DNA of 64,000 nucleotides from Bacillota bacterium. Lineage in GTDB: Bacteria; Bacillota; Clostridia; Christensenellales; UMGS416. The translations under genes were made by a program, and so were the position numbers. How positions within the stretch are numbered: position 1 is the stretch's first letter; the number at the start of each line of letters is the position of its first letter. Of the stretch, positions 17,481 through 26,150 are shown in pieces. The notes below the pieces were generated by a model that was not told the DNA's origin, made no database searches, and worked only from the letters and a program-made list of their open reading frames with translations. The stretch is from assembly GCA_023435705.1 (NCBI GenBank), contig JAEYRH010000003.1, positions 186,001 through 250,000 of the forward strand. The letters are read 5' to 3'.

Positions 17481-18857
17481 TCAGCGGTCTTGCCTTTTCA
17501 CGCCCTGTAGTATCCTGGCTCGGATCACATCCAAACGCTGCCGGTTTATGGCCTTCAGCGCGGCGGAGCGGCGGTGCGCCAGCCTGTCCAGGCTCTTGGT
17601 GGTGAACTTGATGCGCACTACCTGCTTGTTGAAGATTTCCTGCGCCAGCGCCGCCGGGATGGAATACCGTTTCCTGAGACCCTTTGCTGAAGATTTCTTA
17701 TCGTGATACTCTGCGATGATGCGCTGGTATTCCACCGCCACCCGGTCTACGATTTTTTCCCAGGACACATAAACTGTTTCGCGGGCGTTGTCTCCAGCGG
17801 CCCGGATGGCGTGAGGATTGGCCAAAAGGTCCTTGATCATGTTGCCATAAGCCGCCGGATCCAGCGCAGAGGTGAAACCGTTCACACCGTCGGTGATGCC
17901 TTCAGCGGCATTGGTTCCTGTGATCAACGCCGAGGGGCAGCCACAGGCAGCGGCCTCACGCACCACCAACGGGGCGTTATCATACACAGAGGGCAGCACA
18001 AACAGGTCTGCCGCCGCATAGATGCCCCGTAAAGGCTCCCGCTCGCGGATTGCTCCGGCGAACTTCACACGGTCAGCGATGCCCAACTCATGAGCCAGCT
18101 TCTGATAAGGCACAACTCCTTCGCCATCGCCGATAATCAACAGGTTGAACTCGGCACCAGCTTTGATCTGCCCCAGAGCCTGCAGCAGGAAAGGCATGTT
18201 TTTCTGCTCCACCACCCGGCCCACGAAAAGCAAGAGCGGTTTGTCAGTCAGGCCAAACTGCCGGAGCACCGCCCTGCGGTTTTCTGCCGTGCGGGTCATG
18301 GGTTCAAAATCGCAGCCATTGGGCATTACGGTGATCGGGCCGCGATATCCATATTCCCGCAGCGTTTGTGCGGTGCTGTTGTTCACAGCCCAGGCTTCGT
18401 CGGCCATGGAAAAGAACTTGGCGGTGTAGCGTGCTGCGATCTTCCCGGCGTTTTCCATCTTGAGCCGCTGGGCAAAGTCGTCAGCAAACTTGGAGTGGAA
18501 CGTGGCCACCAGAGGCACGTCCTTTTTCACAGCTGTTTTCATCGCCAGCGTGCCGGAGGCGAAGGGGCAATGGGCATGCACCAGGTCGATGGGCAGCTCG
18601 CTTAGCTTTTGGGAAGTGCGGAACGCGATCTGGGGGAGGCCCAGGCTGTATTCCTTGACCACAAACAGCGGCATGGACGCAAACCGGATCACCGGGAATT
18701 CCTCATCATATTCATGGCCCGCGGCCAATGCGTGCTGGGGGGCGGCCACACAACAACCGCCATGCTTGCGGTTGAGCCATACGGCATAGTTGCGCGTTGT
18801 CTGGGCCACACCGTCGGTTTGCGGCGGATATGACTCATTGAACATTGCATAATACAT
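17481..18857 (-). CDS. GT4-family glycosyltransferase (upstream copy)
   Basis: A 458-residue paralog of the next gene, colinear along its whole length (NESYPPQTDGVAQ, MPNGCDFEP, LLFVGRVVEQKN, EAAACG, and the same basic tail). The two clearly arose by tandem duplication and then diverged. Different donors, or successive sugar additions to one glycolipid, would be typical for such pairs. The ATG has AAAGGAAA upstream. No flippase or lipid-anchor gene is adjacent. The terminator on the far side of purA bounds the two-gene operon. Confidence 0.88.
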   Translation of the reverse strand: MYYAMFNESYPPQTDGVAQTTRNYAVWLNRKHGGCCVAAPQHALAAGHEYDEEFPVIRFASMPLFVVKEYSLGLPQIAFRTSQKLSELPIDLVHAHCPFASGTLAMKTAVKKDVPLVATFHSKFADDFAQRLKMENAGKIAARYTAKFFSMADEAWAVNNSTAQTLREYGYRGPITVMPNGCDFEPMTRTAENRRAVLRQFGLTDKPLLLFVGRVVEQKNMPFLLQALGQIKAGAEFNLLIIGDGEGVVPYQKLAHELGIADRVKFAGAIREREPLRGIYAAADLFVLPSVYDNAPLVVREAAACGCPSALITGTNAAEGITDGVNGFTSALDPAAYGNMIKDLLANPHAIRAAGDNARETVYVSWEKIVDRVAVEYQRIIAEYHDKKSSAKGLRKRYSIPAALAQEIFNKQVVRIKFTTKSLDRLAHRRSAALKAINRQRLDVIRARILQGVKRQDR

Positions 18858-18914
18858 TGCGTTTCCTTTCCTGTCGGTCCAAGCTTGGGCACACGGATTA
18901 AGGTATGACGCTTG

Positions 18915-18980
18915 TGACGTTATTATCCAAACTAATCATATAACGGAAAAGGGGATTTGAGTATGCTTTTATGACGTTAT
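18915..18980. promoter_or_regulatory. Repeated TGACGTTAT motifs upstream of the glycosyltransferase operon
   Basis: TGACGTTAT occurs at 18915-18923 and 18972-18980 in the AT-rich gap upstream of the glycosyltransferase operon, with a related TATGACG at 18904-18910. A regulator binding site is possible. No clear promoter hexamer pair was found in this gap. Confidence 0.35.
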
Positions 18981-19078
18981 GAATATCAGCATCATTATTA
19001 TAATGCGCTTGTGGGAAAATGCAAGAAGGCCACAAGACGGAGGACTGCGCGAAAGATGCCGATTTTGCGGCAAGCATG

Positions 19079-19110
19079 AAAAAGCCGCACCGGAGTACCC
19101 AGTGCGGCTT
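19079..19110 (-). terminator. Terminator of the CoA-disulfide reductase fusion gene
   Basis: Inverted arms AAGCCGCAC (19082-19090) and GTGCGGCTT (19102-19110). Read on the minus strand, the stem is followed by five Ts. It lies just after the stop of the minus-strand gene. Confidence 0.88.
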
Positions 19111-19121
19111 AGTGCTGCTGG

Positions 19122-21566
19122 CTAAATGAACAGGTTTGTGTCGGCTGTTTCAGCGGCTGCCAGATAACTGGCAACACCTGCCACCTCCACACCATCGATG
19201 AATTCCTCTTTGCGCAGGCTCATCACATCCATGCTCATCGTGCAGGCGATGATCCGCACCCCGTTGTGCAGCGCCTGCTGGATGAAGTCTTCCAATGAGG
19301 ACACATTCTTCTTGCCCATCATGTAGCGGATCATCCTGGGCCCGATGCCGGCCATGTTCATCTTGGAGATGCCCAACCGCCCCGATCCCCGTGGCATCAT
19401 CATGCCAAACATTTTGCCCAGCAGATCCTTGCCCACCTTCACGCGCTTGGGCTTGCGCAAGGCATTGAGCCCCCAGAATGTGAAGAACATCGTGACCTTC
19501 CGGCCCATTGCCGCAGCACCATTGGCGATCACAAAGGCAGCAAGCACCTTGTCCAGATCCTGGGAAAACACAATGATCGTCTTGTCATTGCCGGTGGCTG
19601 TCACCGGTTCGCTGCTGTCCTTTACAGCGCCCTTGCGGATCACGGCGGTGTAGGCACCGTTCTGATACTCATTGCTCACCAGCGTGTTGCCTGTGCGGGA
19701 GCACCAGGGGCCGATGTCGGAGGAAAAGCCCGGGTCGGTCGCCATTACCTTGACCAGTTCACCGGGTTTTGCAGTTTCCAGCGCCTGGAAGGTGGACATG
19801 ATCGGGCCGGGGCACTGCAACCCCCTGGCATCAATCTCCAATATGTGATCACCTTCGGAGTTTTCTGCTTTCACCTGCTCCTTATCCGCGCCGCAGGGCA
19901 GGGGAGCCCGCTTGGGCGCGGCAGGGGCCGGTGCTGTGGCCGTGCGCCAGGTCTTGTAGCCGCCGGTCAGGTTGCGGGCGCGGAACCCATGCTGCAGCAG
20001 CATCCGTGTGGCCACATGGCCCCTCAGGCCCACCTGGCAGATCACCCAGATTTCCTTGTCCTTCGGCAACCGGTCAAGCTGCCCGCGCAGGCTGTCCACC
20101 GGGATGTTGATGGCATCCTCGATGGTACCGGCGGCGTATTCGGCGGTTGTGCGCACATCCAGCAGGAAGGTTTCCTGTTTGTCACGGTCTGCAAAGTCAT
20201 GCCATTGCACCATCGGCATATCGCCCCGCAGGTGATTGGCGGCCACAAAGCCAGCCACGTTCACCGGATCCTTGGCTGAGGAGAAGGGTGGCGCGTAAGT
20301 AAGCTCCAGGTGCTCCAGGTCAAACACGGTCATGCCGGCCCGGATGGCTGTGGCGATCACGTCGATGCGTTTGTCCACCCCTTCAATGCCCACTGCTTGC
20401 GCGCCCAGGATTTTGCCGGAGGGCTTCTCGAACAGCAGCTTCAGCGATAGCGGCGTGGCGCCAGGGTAGTATCCGGCATGGGAGCCGCTGTGGGTATAGA
20501 CCTTGTCATAATCAACCTTGCGGGCGATCAGCTGGCGCTCATTGTTGCCCACCATCGCGGCGGCCCAGTCAAACACCTTGATCACCGAGGCGCCCAGCGT
20601 GTCGCGATACTCGATGGAGCGGCCTGTGATGTTGTCTGCCGCGATGCGGCCCTGGCGGTTGGCCGGCCCTGCCAGCGGGATGCGGGCGGCATCGCCGGAC
20701 ATGAAGTCTTTCACTTCCACCGCGTCACCCACAGCATAGATGTGCTCGTCGCTGGTGCGCATGCGGCTGTCCACGGCAATTCCGCCGGTAACACCCAGCT
20801 TAAGGCCTGCGGAAACGGCAAGCTTGGTCTCGGGCTTCACGCCGATGCCCAGCACGGCGAAGTCTGCCTCAATGACCAGGCCGCTCGCAAGCTGGATTGC
20901 CACACCACAATCGATGTCTTTGGCTCCGGAAATACCGTCGGAAAGGTGTACAGCCACATTGTTTGCGCTCAGGATAGGGTTCAGCAGCGCAGCCATTTCG
21001 CGATCCAGAGGCCCGATGATGTGATCGGCCAGCTCCACCACGTCCACCTGCATGCCCAGGTGGGCCAGGTTTTCGGCCACTTCGATGCCAATGTAGCCCG
21101 CGCCGATCACCACGGCCCGCTTGGCGCCTTTTGTTGCCTCAATGATTTTTTGCATATCCGGGATGTTGCGCAGCGTAAAAATCCGCTTGCTGTCCAGGCC
21201 GGGCAGCGGCGGGCGGATGGGCTCGGCGCCGGGGGCCAGCACCAGATAATCATAGCCCTCCTCATATTGCCTGCCGCTTTGCAGGTCGGTGAGCTTCACG
21301 GTCTTTGCTGCGGCATCCACAGCCGTGGCCTCTGTGTTGACGCGCACATCGATGTGGAAGCGGTTGTTGAGGCTTTCCGGTGTCTGCAGCAGCAGATCGT
21401 CTTCTTCTTTAATGACTCCGCTGATATGATAAGGTAAGCCGCAGTTGGCGAACGAAACGAAACTGCCGCGCTCGATCAGGATGATCTGGGCATGCTCGTC
21501 AAGCCGCCGCAGCCTCGCCGCAGCAGAGGCACCGCCGGCCACGCCGCCAATGATTAAAACTTTCAT
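19122..21566 (-). CDS. CoA-disulfide reductase-type FAD oxidoreductase fused to rhodanese, TusA and DsrE domains
   Basis: An 814-residue cytosolic fusion. Residues 1-440: pyridine nucleotide-disulfide oxidoreductase of the CoA-disulfide/NADH oxidase type (GGVAGGASAAARLRR; single redox Cys42 in SFANCGLPYH; second FAD motif YAVGDA). About 450-550: rhodanese with catalytic Cys in ICQVGLRG. About 575-650: TusA-like with LQCPGP. About 660-814: DsrE-type domain. Each module handles persulfide or polysulfide sulfur, so the enzyme probably reduces or relays sulfane sulfur using NAD(P)H. The ATG has AGGGGG upstream; a 33-codon upstream extension has no ribosome site. Transcribed alone. Confidence 0.9.
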   Translation of the reverse strand: MKVLIIGGVAGGASAAARLRRLDEHAQIILIERGSFVSFANCGLPYHISGVIKEEDDLLLQTPESLNNRFHIDVRVNTEATAVDAAAKTVKLTDLQSGRQYEEGYDYLVLAPGAEPIRPPLPGLDSKRIFTLRNIPDMQKIIEATKGAKRAVVIGAGYIGIEVAENLAHLGMQVDVVELADHIIGPLDREMAALLNPILSANNVAVHLSDGISGAKDIDCGVAIQLASGLVIEADFAVLGIGVKPETKLAVSAGLKLGVTGGIAVDSRMRTSDEHIYAVGDAVEVKDFMSGDAARIPLAGPANRQGRIAADNITGRSIEYRDTLGASVIKVFDWAAAMVGNNERQLIARKVDYDKVYTHSGSHAGYYPGATPLSLKLLFEKPSGKILGAQAVGIEGVDKRIDVIATAIRAGMTVFDLEHLELTYAPPFSSAKDPVNVAGFVAANHLRGDMPMVQWHDFADRDKQETFLLDVRTTAEYAAGTIEDAINIPVDSLRGQLDRLPKDKEIWVICQVGLRGHVATRMLLQHGFRARNLTGGYKTWRTATAPAPAAPKRAPLPCGADKEQVKAENSEGDHILEIDARGLQCPGPIMSTFQALETAKPGELVKVMATDPGFSSDIGPWCSRTGNTLVSNEYQNGAYTAVIRKGAVKDSSEPVTATGNDKTIIVFSQDLDKVLAAFVIANGAAAMGRKVTMFFTFWGLNALRKPKRVKVGKDLLGKMFGMMMPRGSGRLGISKMNMAGIGPRMIRYMMGKKNVSSLEDFIQQALHNGVRIIACTMSMDVMSLRKEEFIDGVEVAGVASYLAAAETADTNLFI

Positions 21567-21755
21567 ATGAGAACCCCCTATATCAACTAGTATGAACGAA
21601 CCCAATGTTAATGATTTATCAATGTGGATTATGTGACCGGGGTTACACTGTGCAGCAGTTTTCATTTCAATTGAGATATTGGGTTCTCAAATATGGGTTT
21701 TATCGGTTAATCTGGAACTTTTGGCTTGTTTTCTTGCTTTTTCATGACTGAATGA

Positions 21756-21784
21756 TTGCAATAACATGAAGAATAAGATAAAAT
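21756..21784 (+). promoter_or_regulatory. Promoter of the YebC-family gene
   Basis: A -35 TTGCAA (21756-21761), 17-bp spacer and -10 TAAAAT (21779-21784), about 40 bases ahead of the start codon. Confidence 0.65.
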
Positions 21785-21824
21785 AAACAACTGCAAAACA
21801 GATGATATAAAGCGGAGGGATTCG

Positions 21825-22565
21825 ATGTCTGGCCATTCCAAATGGGCTACGATGCACAGGAAAAAGGAAAAGATAGACGCAGCAAAGGGCAAGGTTTTCA
21901 CCAAGCTTGGGCGCGAGATCATGGTGGCGGTGAAAGAGGGCGGCGGGCCCAATGTGGACGCCAACATGCGCCTGAAGGAGTGCATCAACAAGGCCAAGGC
22001 GGCCAACATGCCCAACGACAACATCAAGCGCCTGATCGAAAAGGCAGCTGGAGCCGCGGATGGCGCCGGTTATGAAGAGATTTCCTATGAGGGCTACGGC
22101 CCCGGTGGCATTGCTGTGATCGTGGAAGTGCTCACAGACAACCGCAACCGCACCGCGCCTGAAATCCGCCACAGCTTTGACCGGTCCGGCGGTTCGCTGG
22201 GCGCGACCGGCTGCGTGGGCTGGATGTTTGACCGCAAGGGAGTCATCATTGTGGAAGAGCTGGGCAAACTCTCCGAGGATGATTTGATGATGACGGCGCT
22301 GGATGCCGGCGCCGAGGATATCTCCGGTGAAGAGGGCATTTATGAGATATTGACCGCACCGGCGGATATCACCGTGGTGCAGGAAGCGCTGGAAAAAGCC
22401 GGCGTTGCGATCGCTTCTTCTGAGGTGATGATGGTGCCGCAAAACACCACGGCAGTAGAGGGCGAGACGGCTGAGAAGCTGGTAAGGCTGGTGGAGCTGC
22501 TGGAGGATAATGATGACGTGCAAAACGTTTATCACAACGCCGACATTCCGGAGGAACTGGCATAA
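21825..22565 (+). CDS. yebC: YebC/PmpR (TACO1) family protein
   Basis: A 246-residue protein, full length for the family. It opens with the hallmark MSGHSKWATMHRKKEKID and contains GREIMVAVKEGG, NMPNDNIKRLIEKA and EGYGPGG. Members bind DNA in some reports, and the family has also been linked to relief of ribosome stalling; the two roles are not separable from sequence. The ATG has GCGGAGGG upstream. Monocistronic between its own promoter and terminator. Confidence 0.95.
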   Translation: MSGHSKWATMHRKKEKIDAAKGKVFTKLGREIMVAVKEGGGPNVDANMRLKECINKAKAANMPNDNIKRLIEKAAGAADGAGYEEISYEGYGPGGIAVIVEVLTDNRNRTAPEIRHSFDRSGGSLGATGCVGWMFDRKGVIIVEELGKLSEDDLMMTALDAGAEDISGEEGIYEILTAPADITVVQEALEKAGVAIASSEVMMVPQNTTAVEGETAEKLVRLVELLEDNDDVQNVYHNADIPEELA

Positions 22566-22601
22566 GGCAGATGCTTCCAGGGATTTGATCCGTCATATGC
22601 A

Positions 22602-22632
22602 AAAAGCCGGGGCGACCCGGCTTTTGTGTTTT
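22602..22632 (+). terminator. Terminator after the YebC-family gene
   Basis: Perfect stem AAAAGCCGGG (22602-22611), loop GCGA, CCCGGCTTTT (22616-22625), then GTGTTTTT. It can also serve the convergent G5/3D gene. Confidence 0.88.
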
Positions 22633-22676
22633 TCATCTCACTAAATGAATTGACCTGGCTGTGGGTTGCAGCTGGC

Positions 22677-24065
22677 TTAAGGCCGCGTGTAATTGTATTT
22701 CACAATGAACACTTCCACGTTTCTGCGGCGGCCCCATTTGTAGCATTCATCCCTGGTGTTCATAAACACGTCGCCCATCATTGAGCTGTCACCTTCGTTT
22801 GATCCGGTGTCTTCAGCTACGCAGTATCCATAGCCGGTCACATACAGCAGTGTGTTGCGCGGGATCGATTTAAAGCTTACGGCAATGGTGCCCGGCTTTT
22901 GCAGCGTGCGGGTGAATTGCGGCCACCTTCCCAGCGCTACCTTGCGGCCGGTGTGGGTATAGGCGGTAATCGTCATATACCGCACTTCCTCAAAGGTGTT
23001 GGGCTTCGCCGGGATGACCATGTCTTCCGGTTTTACATGGGCATAAATGCCGGAATACTGGCTGCCGTTGTCATTGTCGCCGGAGCCGCCGGAGTTACCG
23101 CCAGATGATCCGCCGGAGTTACCGCCTGAATGGCCTCCTGAGTTGCCTCCAGAGTTACCACTGGAACTGCCGCCGGAACTGCCGCCGGATGGTTTCGTTA
23201 CCACACCTGTGCCCTTGAGTATGATCCTGTCCACCGGGGCCTCTTTGGTAATGGTCTTGATGATGGTGCGGCTGACTTCGATGCCGTTTTTATAGATCAC
23301 TTCCACCATCTTCTGCCGCACACCCTGCTTGCCGTTTTGCTTGACTTGCGTTTTACCCTTCAGCAAAGAGCTGCTATTTTGATAAACTGTTTTGTACTTT
23401 TCATTTTGGAGCTCGGTTTCGACAACTGTCTCCACCTTGACATGCTTCACCCGCAAGCCTGCCGTCAGCGCTGTCTCCAATGGCGGGCTGATCTCATCAT
23501 CCTGATCAAAGCTGATTTTTGCCTGTGCCAGCGCGTCTTCCACGGAGCCACCCACGATGTATAAAGGTTGCAGCGTTTCACCGCCGCTGTTGATATACAC
23601 CAGCATCGCGCGGTTTACCACCACAACCATTCCATCAGACAGCCTGGTGTTTCTGGCGGGCATGACTTCGTCTTTAGGCCCAAGGCGCACATTGTTCTGC
23701 TCCAGCAAGTCGCCCACGGTGCGGGCGGTTGTCTTCACTGCCATCTTGATGGGGCCGTTCTCAATCCGCACGCTCATTTCCTTGGATTTCGCATACACCA
23801 TCACGCCCAGAAGGATGCCCACTGACGCGAACAATATCAGGCACATCGCCAGCACAATCTTGGCAATGGGCAGGTTGGATGCCATTACCCGGGCAGCCTG
23901 CGCCATGTTGCCTGCGGGCAACTGGATCTGGCGGGTGCGCACTTTCATGCGCTCAGCCAGCCCTGTGCGGCGTCGCAGCAGCATGCCGGGGTCGCTCAAG
24001 CGTTTGTGAGCCACCCTGGCGCCGTTGTTGGCCCGTTTGATCCTGCCTGTTCTGGAGTAATCCAC
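22677..24065 (-). CDS. G5 and 3D domain cell-wall protein (YabE-like)
   Basis: A 462-residue exported protein. A long basic cytosolic N-terminus (about 70 residues) precedes one membrane helix (about 72-91). Then come a DUF348-type ubiquitin-like domain, a G5 domain ending in VDRIILKGTG, a Gly/Ser/Asn-rich linker (SGGNSGGHSGG type) and a C-terminal 3D domain (conserved Asp in AEDTG, GDSS, MGDVF; WGRR before the last strand). Such proteins bind or cleave peptidoglycan in resuscitation, growth or sporulation. The GTG start has TAGGAG 7 bases upstream. It is convergent with the YebC-family gene and has its own promoter. Confidence 0.87.
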   Translation of the reverse strand: MDYSRTGRIKRANNGARVAHKRLSDPGMLLRRRTGLAERMKVRTRQIQLPAGNMAQAARVMASNLPIAKIVLAMCLILFASVGILLGVMVYAKSKEMSVRIENGPIKMAVKTTARTVGDLLEQNNVRLGPKDEVMPARNTRLSDGMVVVVNRAMLVYINSGGETLQPLYIVGGSVEDALAQAKISFDQDDEISPPLETALTAGLRVKHVKVETVVETELQNEKYKTVYQNSSSLLKGKTQVKQNGKQGVRQKMVEVIYKNGIEVSRTIIKTITKEAPVDRIILKGTGVVTKPSGGSSGGSSSGNSGGNSGGHSGGNSGGSSGGNSGGSGDNDNGSQYSGIYAHVKPEDMVIPAKPNTFEEVRYMTITAYTHTGRKVALGRWPQFTRTLQKPGTIAVSFKSIPRNTLLYVTGYGYCVAEDTGSNEGDSSMMGDVFMNTRDECYKWGRRRNVEVFIVKYNYTRP

Positions 24066-24099
24066 GTGTAGCTCCTATTGGTCCGGTGCGTGATACTGT

Positions 24100-24129
24100 A
24101 TTATAGTATAGGCCTGTTTATACTGTCAA
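24100..24129 (-). promoter_or_regulatory. Promoter of the G5/3D gene
   Basis: On the minus strand: perfect -35 TTGACA (24124-24129), 18-bp spacer, perfect -10 TATAAT (24100-24105), about 35 bases before the GTG. Confidence 0.85.
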
Positions 24130-24336
24130 ATATTGTGTAGACCCCATGTATCATGCATGCCATCCTCTGGAAATGCAGGAAATAAGCAGCAATCTGTTAT
24201 GCAGTGCTCTCAAATGAGATGATATGATAAACGCAAATGAATGGAATTTTGTAAACTATTTGTAAAGATCACGAGATGATACCAAGCGCGCGGCCAGTGA
24301 ATTCCGGTCTGGGGTTGCGAAGAAGTGCCGTGCGGT

Positions 24337-25677
24337 TCAATCCGTTTCCATCAACCACAGATAACCCTTTGCAACTGCGTCTGCCATCAGCTGTTCGGTA
24401 TTGGCAAGTGACTTTTTTGCCTGGTTGAGATAGGCTTTGGTGTTCAAGCCGTATTGCTCCGGGGAAGCGATCGCCCTGGCCAGCGGCAATATGGTGAAAT
24501 GGCGTCCGCCGGTCGTATACATATAGGTCCATGTCGGCAGGTACTGAACCGATTCGATGGTCGCTGTGCCGCCATAGGGCTTGGTGAGGTTCAGCCGCAG
24601 GATCATGCTATCCTCAGAGTATTTGAAGCTATAGCCGGTGCCTTTGAACTCATCCCGCTGGCAGGAGAAAAAGTTGCCCAGGGAATAGGCCACGATCGTC
24701 TTGCCGCCGGTCAGGCCATTGGGCAGCAGGTCCACCTCCTGTAGCCAGTGGGGATGACTGCCGATCACCACATCCACACCGGCTTTGGCCAGCCCGGCTG
24801 CCAATTTCTTCTGGTTGGCGTCTGGCGGGCGGCGGTATTCCGCACCCCAATGCATGCAGAAGACCACCAGCTCCGCGCCATCTTCGCGCATATGGCGGGC
24901 CATAGCGGCCATTTCCTGCAGGTCTGCGTCGATGGTCTGATTGGAGAATACATTCACAAGGCCCTTCACATCATCGCCCAACTTCTGGTAATCCAGCTTG
25001 ATGCTTCCATCCTTTGTGCGGGTGCACCACGTGTAGGCTGCAATTCCGATCTTCACACCCTTTACATCTGCAATCAGATAGGGCTTGTCTTCCGCCTTCT
25101 CTCGGATTCCCGTGCAGGCGATCCCCTTGCTTTCAAGCAAGTCCAGCGTGTGAAAAATGCCTGTGCCCCAGGTGTTGTTGGCATGGTTGTTGGCAGTCTG
25201 CAATACGTCAAAACCTGCCAGCTGCAGCGTGTCTGCCACCTCATCCGGTGCGTTGAAGATCAGGCTTTTCCGCTGGGAATATGGGGGCTTGCCGCCCAGC
25301 GTACACTCGAAATTGCCCATAGTCAGGTCGGCGCTGCCCAGAATTTCGTTGATGTATTGGAAACTGTAGTTGAAATCATAGGTCTTGGTTTTTTTGTCAT
25401 AAGCCGATAGGATCTCAAAATACTGAAACATGATGTCGCCCACAGCCATCAGGCTCACGTGTGTGGGCTCCGGTGTTGGGGTTGGTTCCGCTGTCGTGGG
25501 CAAGGGGGAGGGGGTGGGCGTTGGCGTGGGTTCCGCTGTGGCCGTCTGTGCCGCTATAGTTGCGGTTGCCTGTGGTGGGGGCGTGGTTGGCATGGTCGTT
25601 TGACCGCTCAACCCATCGCAGCCTGTTAGCAAAACGCAAAGCGCCACAATCATCATTTTCCGAATCAGCATGTGCAT
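24337..25677 (-). CDS. CapA-family (PGA-synthesis-like) metallophosphatase lipoprotein
   Basis: A 446-residue lipoprotein. Lipobox LLTGC lies near residue 20, followed by a Thr/Pro-rich spacer (PTPTPTPSPLP type) to about residue 70. Then comes a CapA/PgsA calcineurin-like domain: AVGDIMF, MGNFECTL, TANNHANN, CMHWGAEY, IGSHPHWLQ, AYSLGNFFS. Homologs take part in poly-gamma-glutamate export or hydrolysis, but no capB or capC genes are adjacent, so the substrate is open. The ATG at 25671 is equally plausible given the AGGCGGGG placement. The 271-base gap beyond its 3' end holds only the G5/3D promoter and no visible gene. Confidence 0.87.
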   Translation of the reverse strand: MHMLIRKMMIVALCVLLTGCDGLSGQTTMPTTPPPQATATIAAQTATAEPTPTPTPSPLPTTAEPTPTPEPTHVSLMAVGDIMFQYFEILSAYDKKTKTYDFNYSFQYINEILGSADLTMGNFECTLGGKPPYSQRKSLIFNAPDEVADTLQLAGFDVLQTANNHANNTWGTGIFHTLDLLESKGIACTGIREKAEDKPYLIADVKGVKIGIAAYTWCTRTKDGSIKLDYQKLGDDVKGLVNVFSNQTIDADLQEMAAMARHMREDGAELVVFCMHWGAEYRRPPDANQKKLAAGLAKAGVDVVIGSHPHWLQEVDLLPNGLTGGKTIVAYSLGNFFSCQRDEFKGTGYSFKYSEDSMILRLNLTKPYGGTATIESVQYLPTWTYMYTTGGRHFTILPLARAIASPEQYGLNTKAYLNQAKKSLANTEQLMADAVAKGYLWLMETD

Positions 25678-25691
25678 CGCCCCGCCTATTT

Positions 25692-25720
25692 TTGACAGTA
25701 TATGACAAGAATGTTATAAT
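25692..25720 (+). promoter_or_regulatory. Perfect-consensus promoter toward the zinc-ribbon gene
   Basis: TTGACA (25692-25697), 17-bp spacer, TATAAT (25715-25720) on the plus strand, 158 bases ahead of the zinc-ribbon start. The long leader shows no recognised riboswitch. Confidence 0.7.
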
Positions 25721-25746
25721 TATATCATATTCTAAGAACTTTGCAT
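25719..25746 (-). promoter_or_regulatory. Candidate CapA promoter facing the plus-strand promoter
   Basis: Minus-strand -10 TATAAT (25719-25724) with a weak -35 ATGCAA (25741-25746), spacer 16. It overlaps the -10 of the plus-strand promoter by two bases, so the two should exclude each other. Confidence 0.5.
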
Positions 25747-25877
25747 CCAGTGAATGACAATAACAAAGTCTAAAAATCAATCGCATAACAAAAACATTTG
25801 TTCCTGCCAAACCATGACAACCATCTGTCTTGTTTGAAGTTGTATACTGGGCTCATCAAACAACAGGAGGGTTTCCC

Positions 25878-26150
25878 ATGAGCGAACCGATGATGATTTG
25901 TCAGAGCTGCTCGATGCCTTTGACCGATGAAGTGCTGGGCACAGAGCAAGACGGCAGCAAAAACCATGATTATTGCATGTATTGCTACAAGGACGGCGCC
26001 TTTACCGGCGAGCAGACGATGGAAGAGCATATTGAAACCTGTGTGCCGTTCGTCTCCAACGGCGATCCGTGGCCGGATGCCGACACTGCCCGCGCGGAAA
26101 TGAGAAAGCTGTTTCCCACACTAAAACGCTGGAAGGGTGAGGCAAAATGA
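25878..26150 (+). CDS. Zinc-ribbon protein of the putative zf-ribbon_2 type
   Basis: A 90-residue protein starting MMICQSCSMPLTD, with a second pair in DYCMYCYKDGAF and a later Cys (EHIETCVPF), consistent with one zinc-binding ribbon. The family is widespread in Firmicutes and of unknown function. The ATG has CAGGAGGG upstream. Its stop overlaps the ATG of the Fpg-like gene by 4 bases (ATGA), so the two are translationally coupled and probably work together. Confidence 0.82.
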   Translation: MSEPMMICQSCSMPLTDEVLGTEQDGSKNHDYCMYCYKDGAFTGEQTMEEHIETCVPFVSNGDPWPDADTARAEMRKLFPTLKRWKGEAK

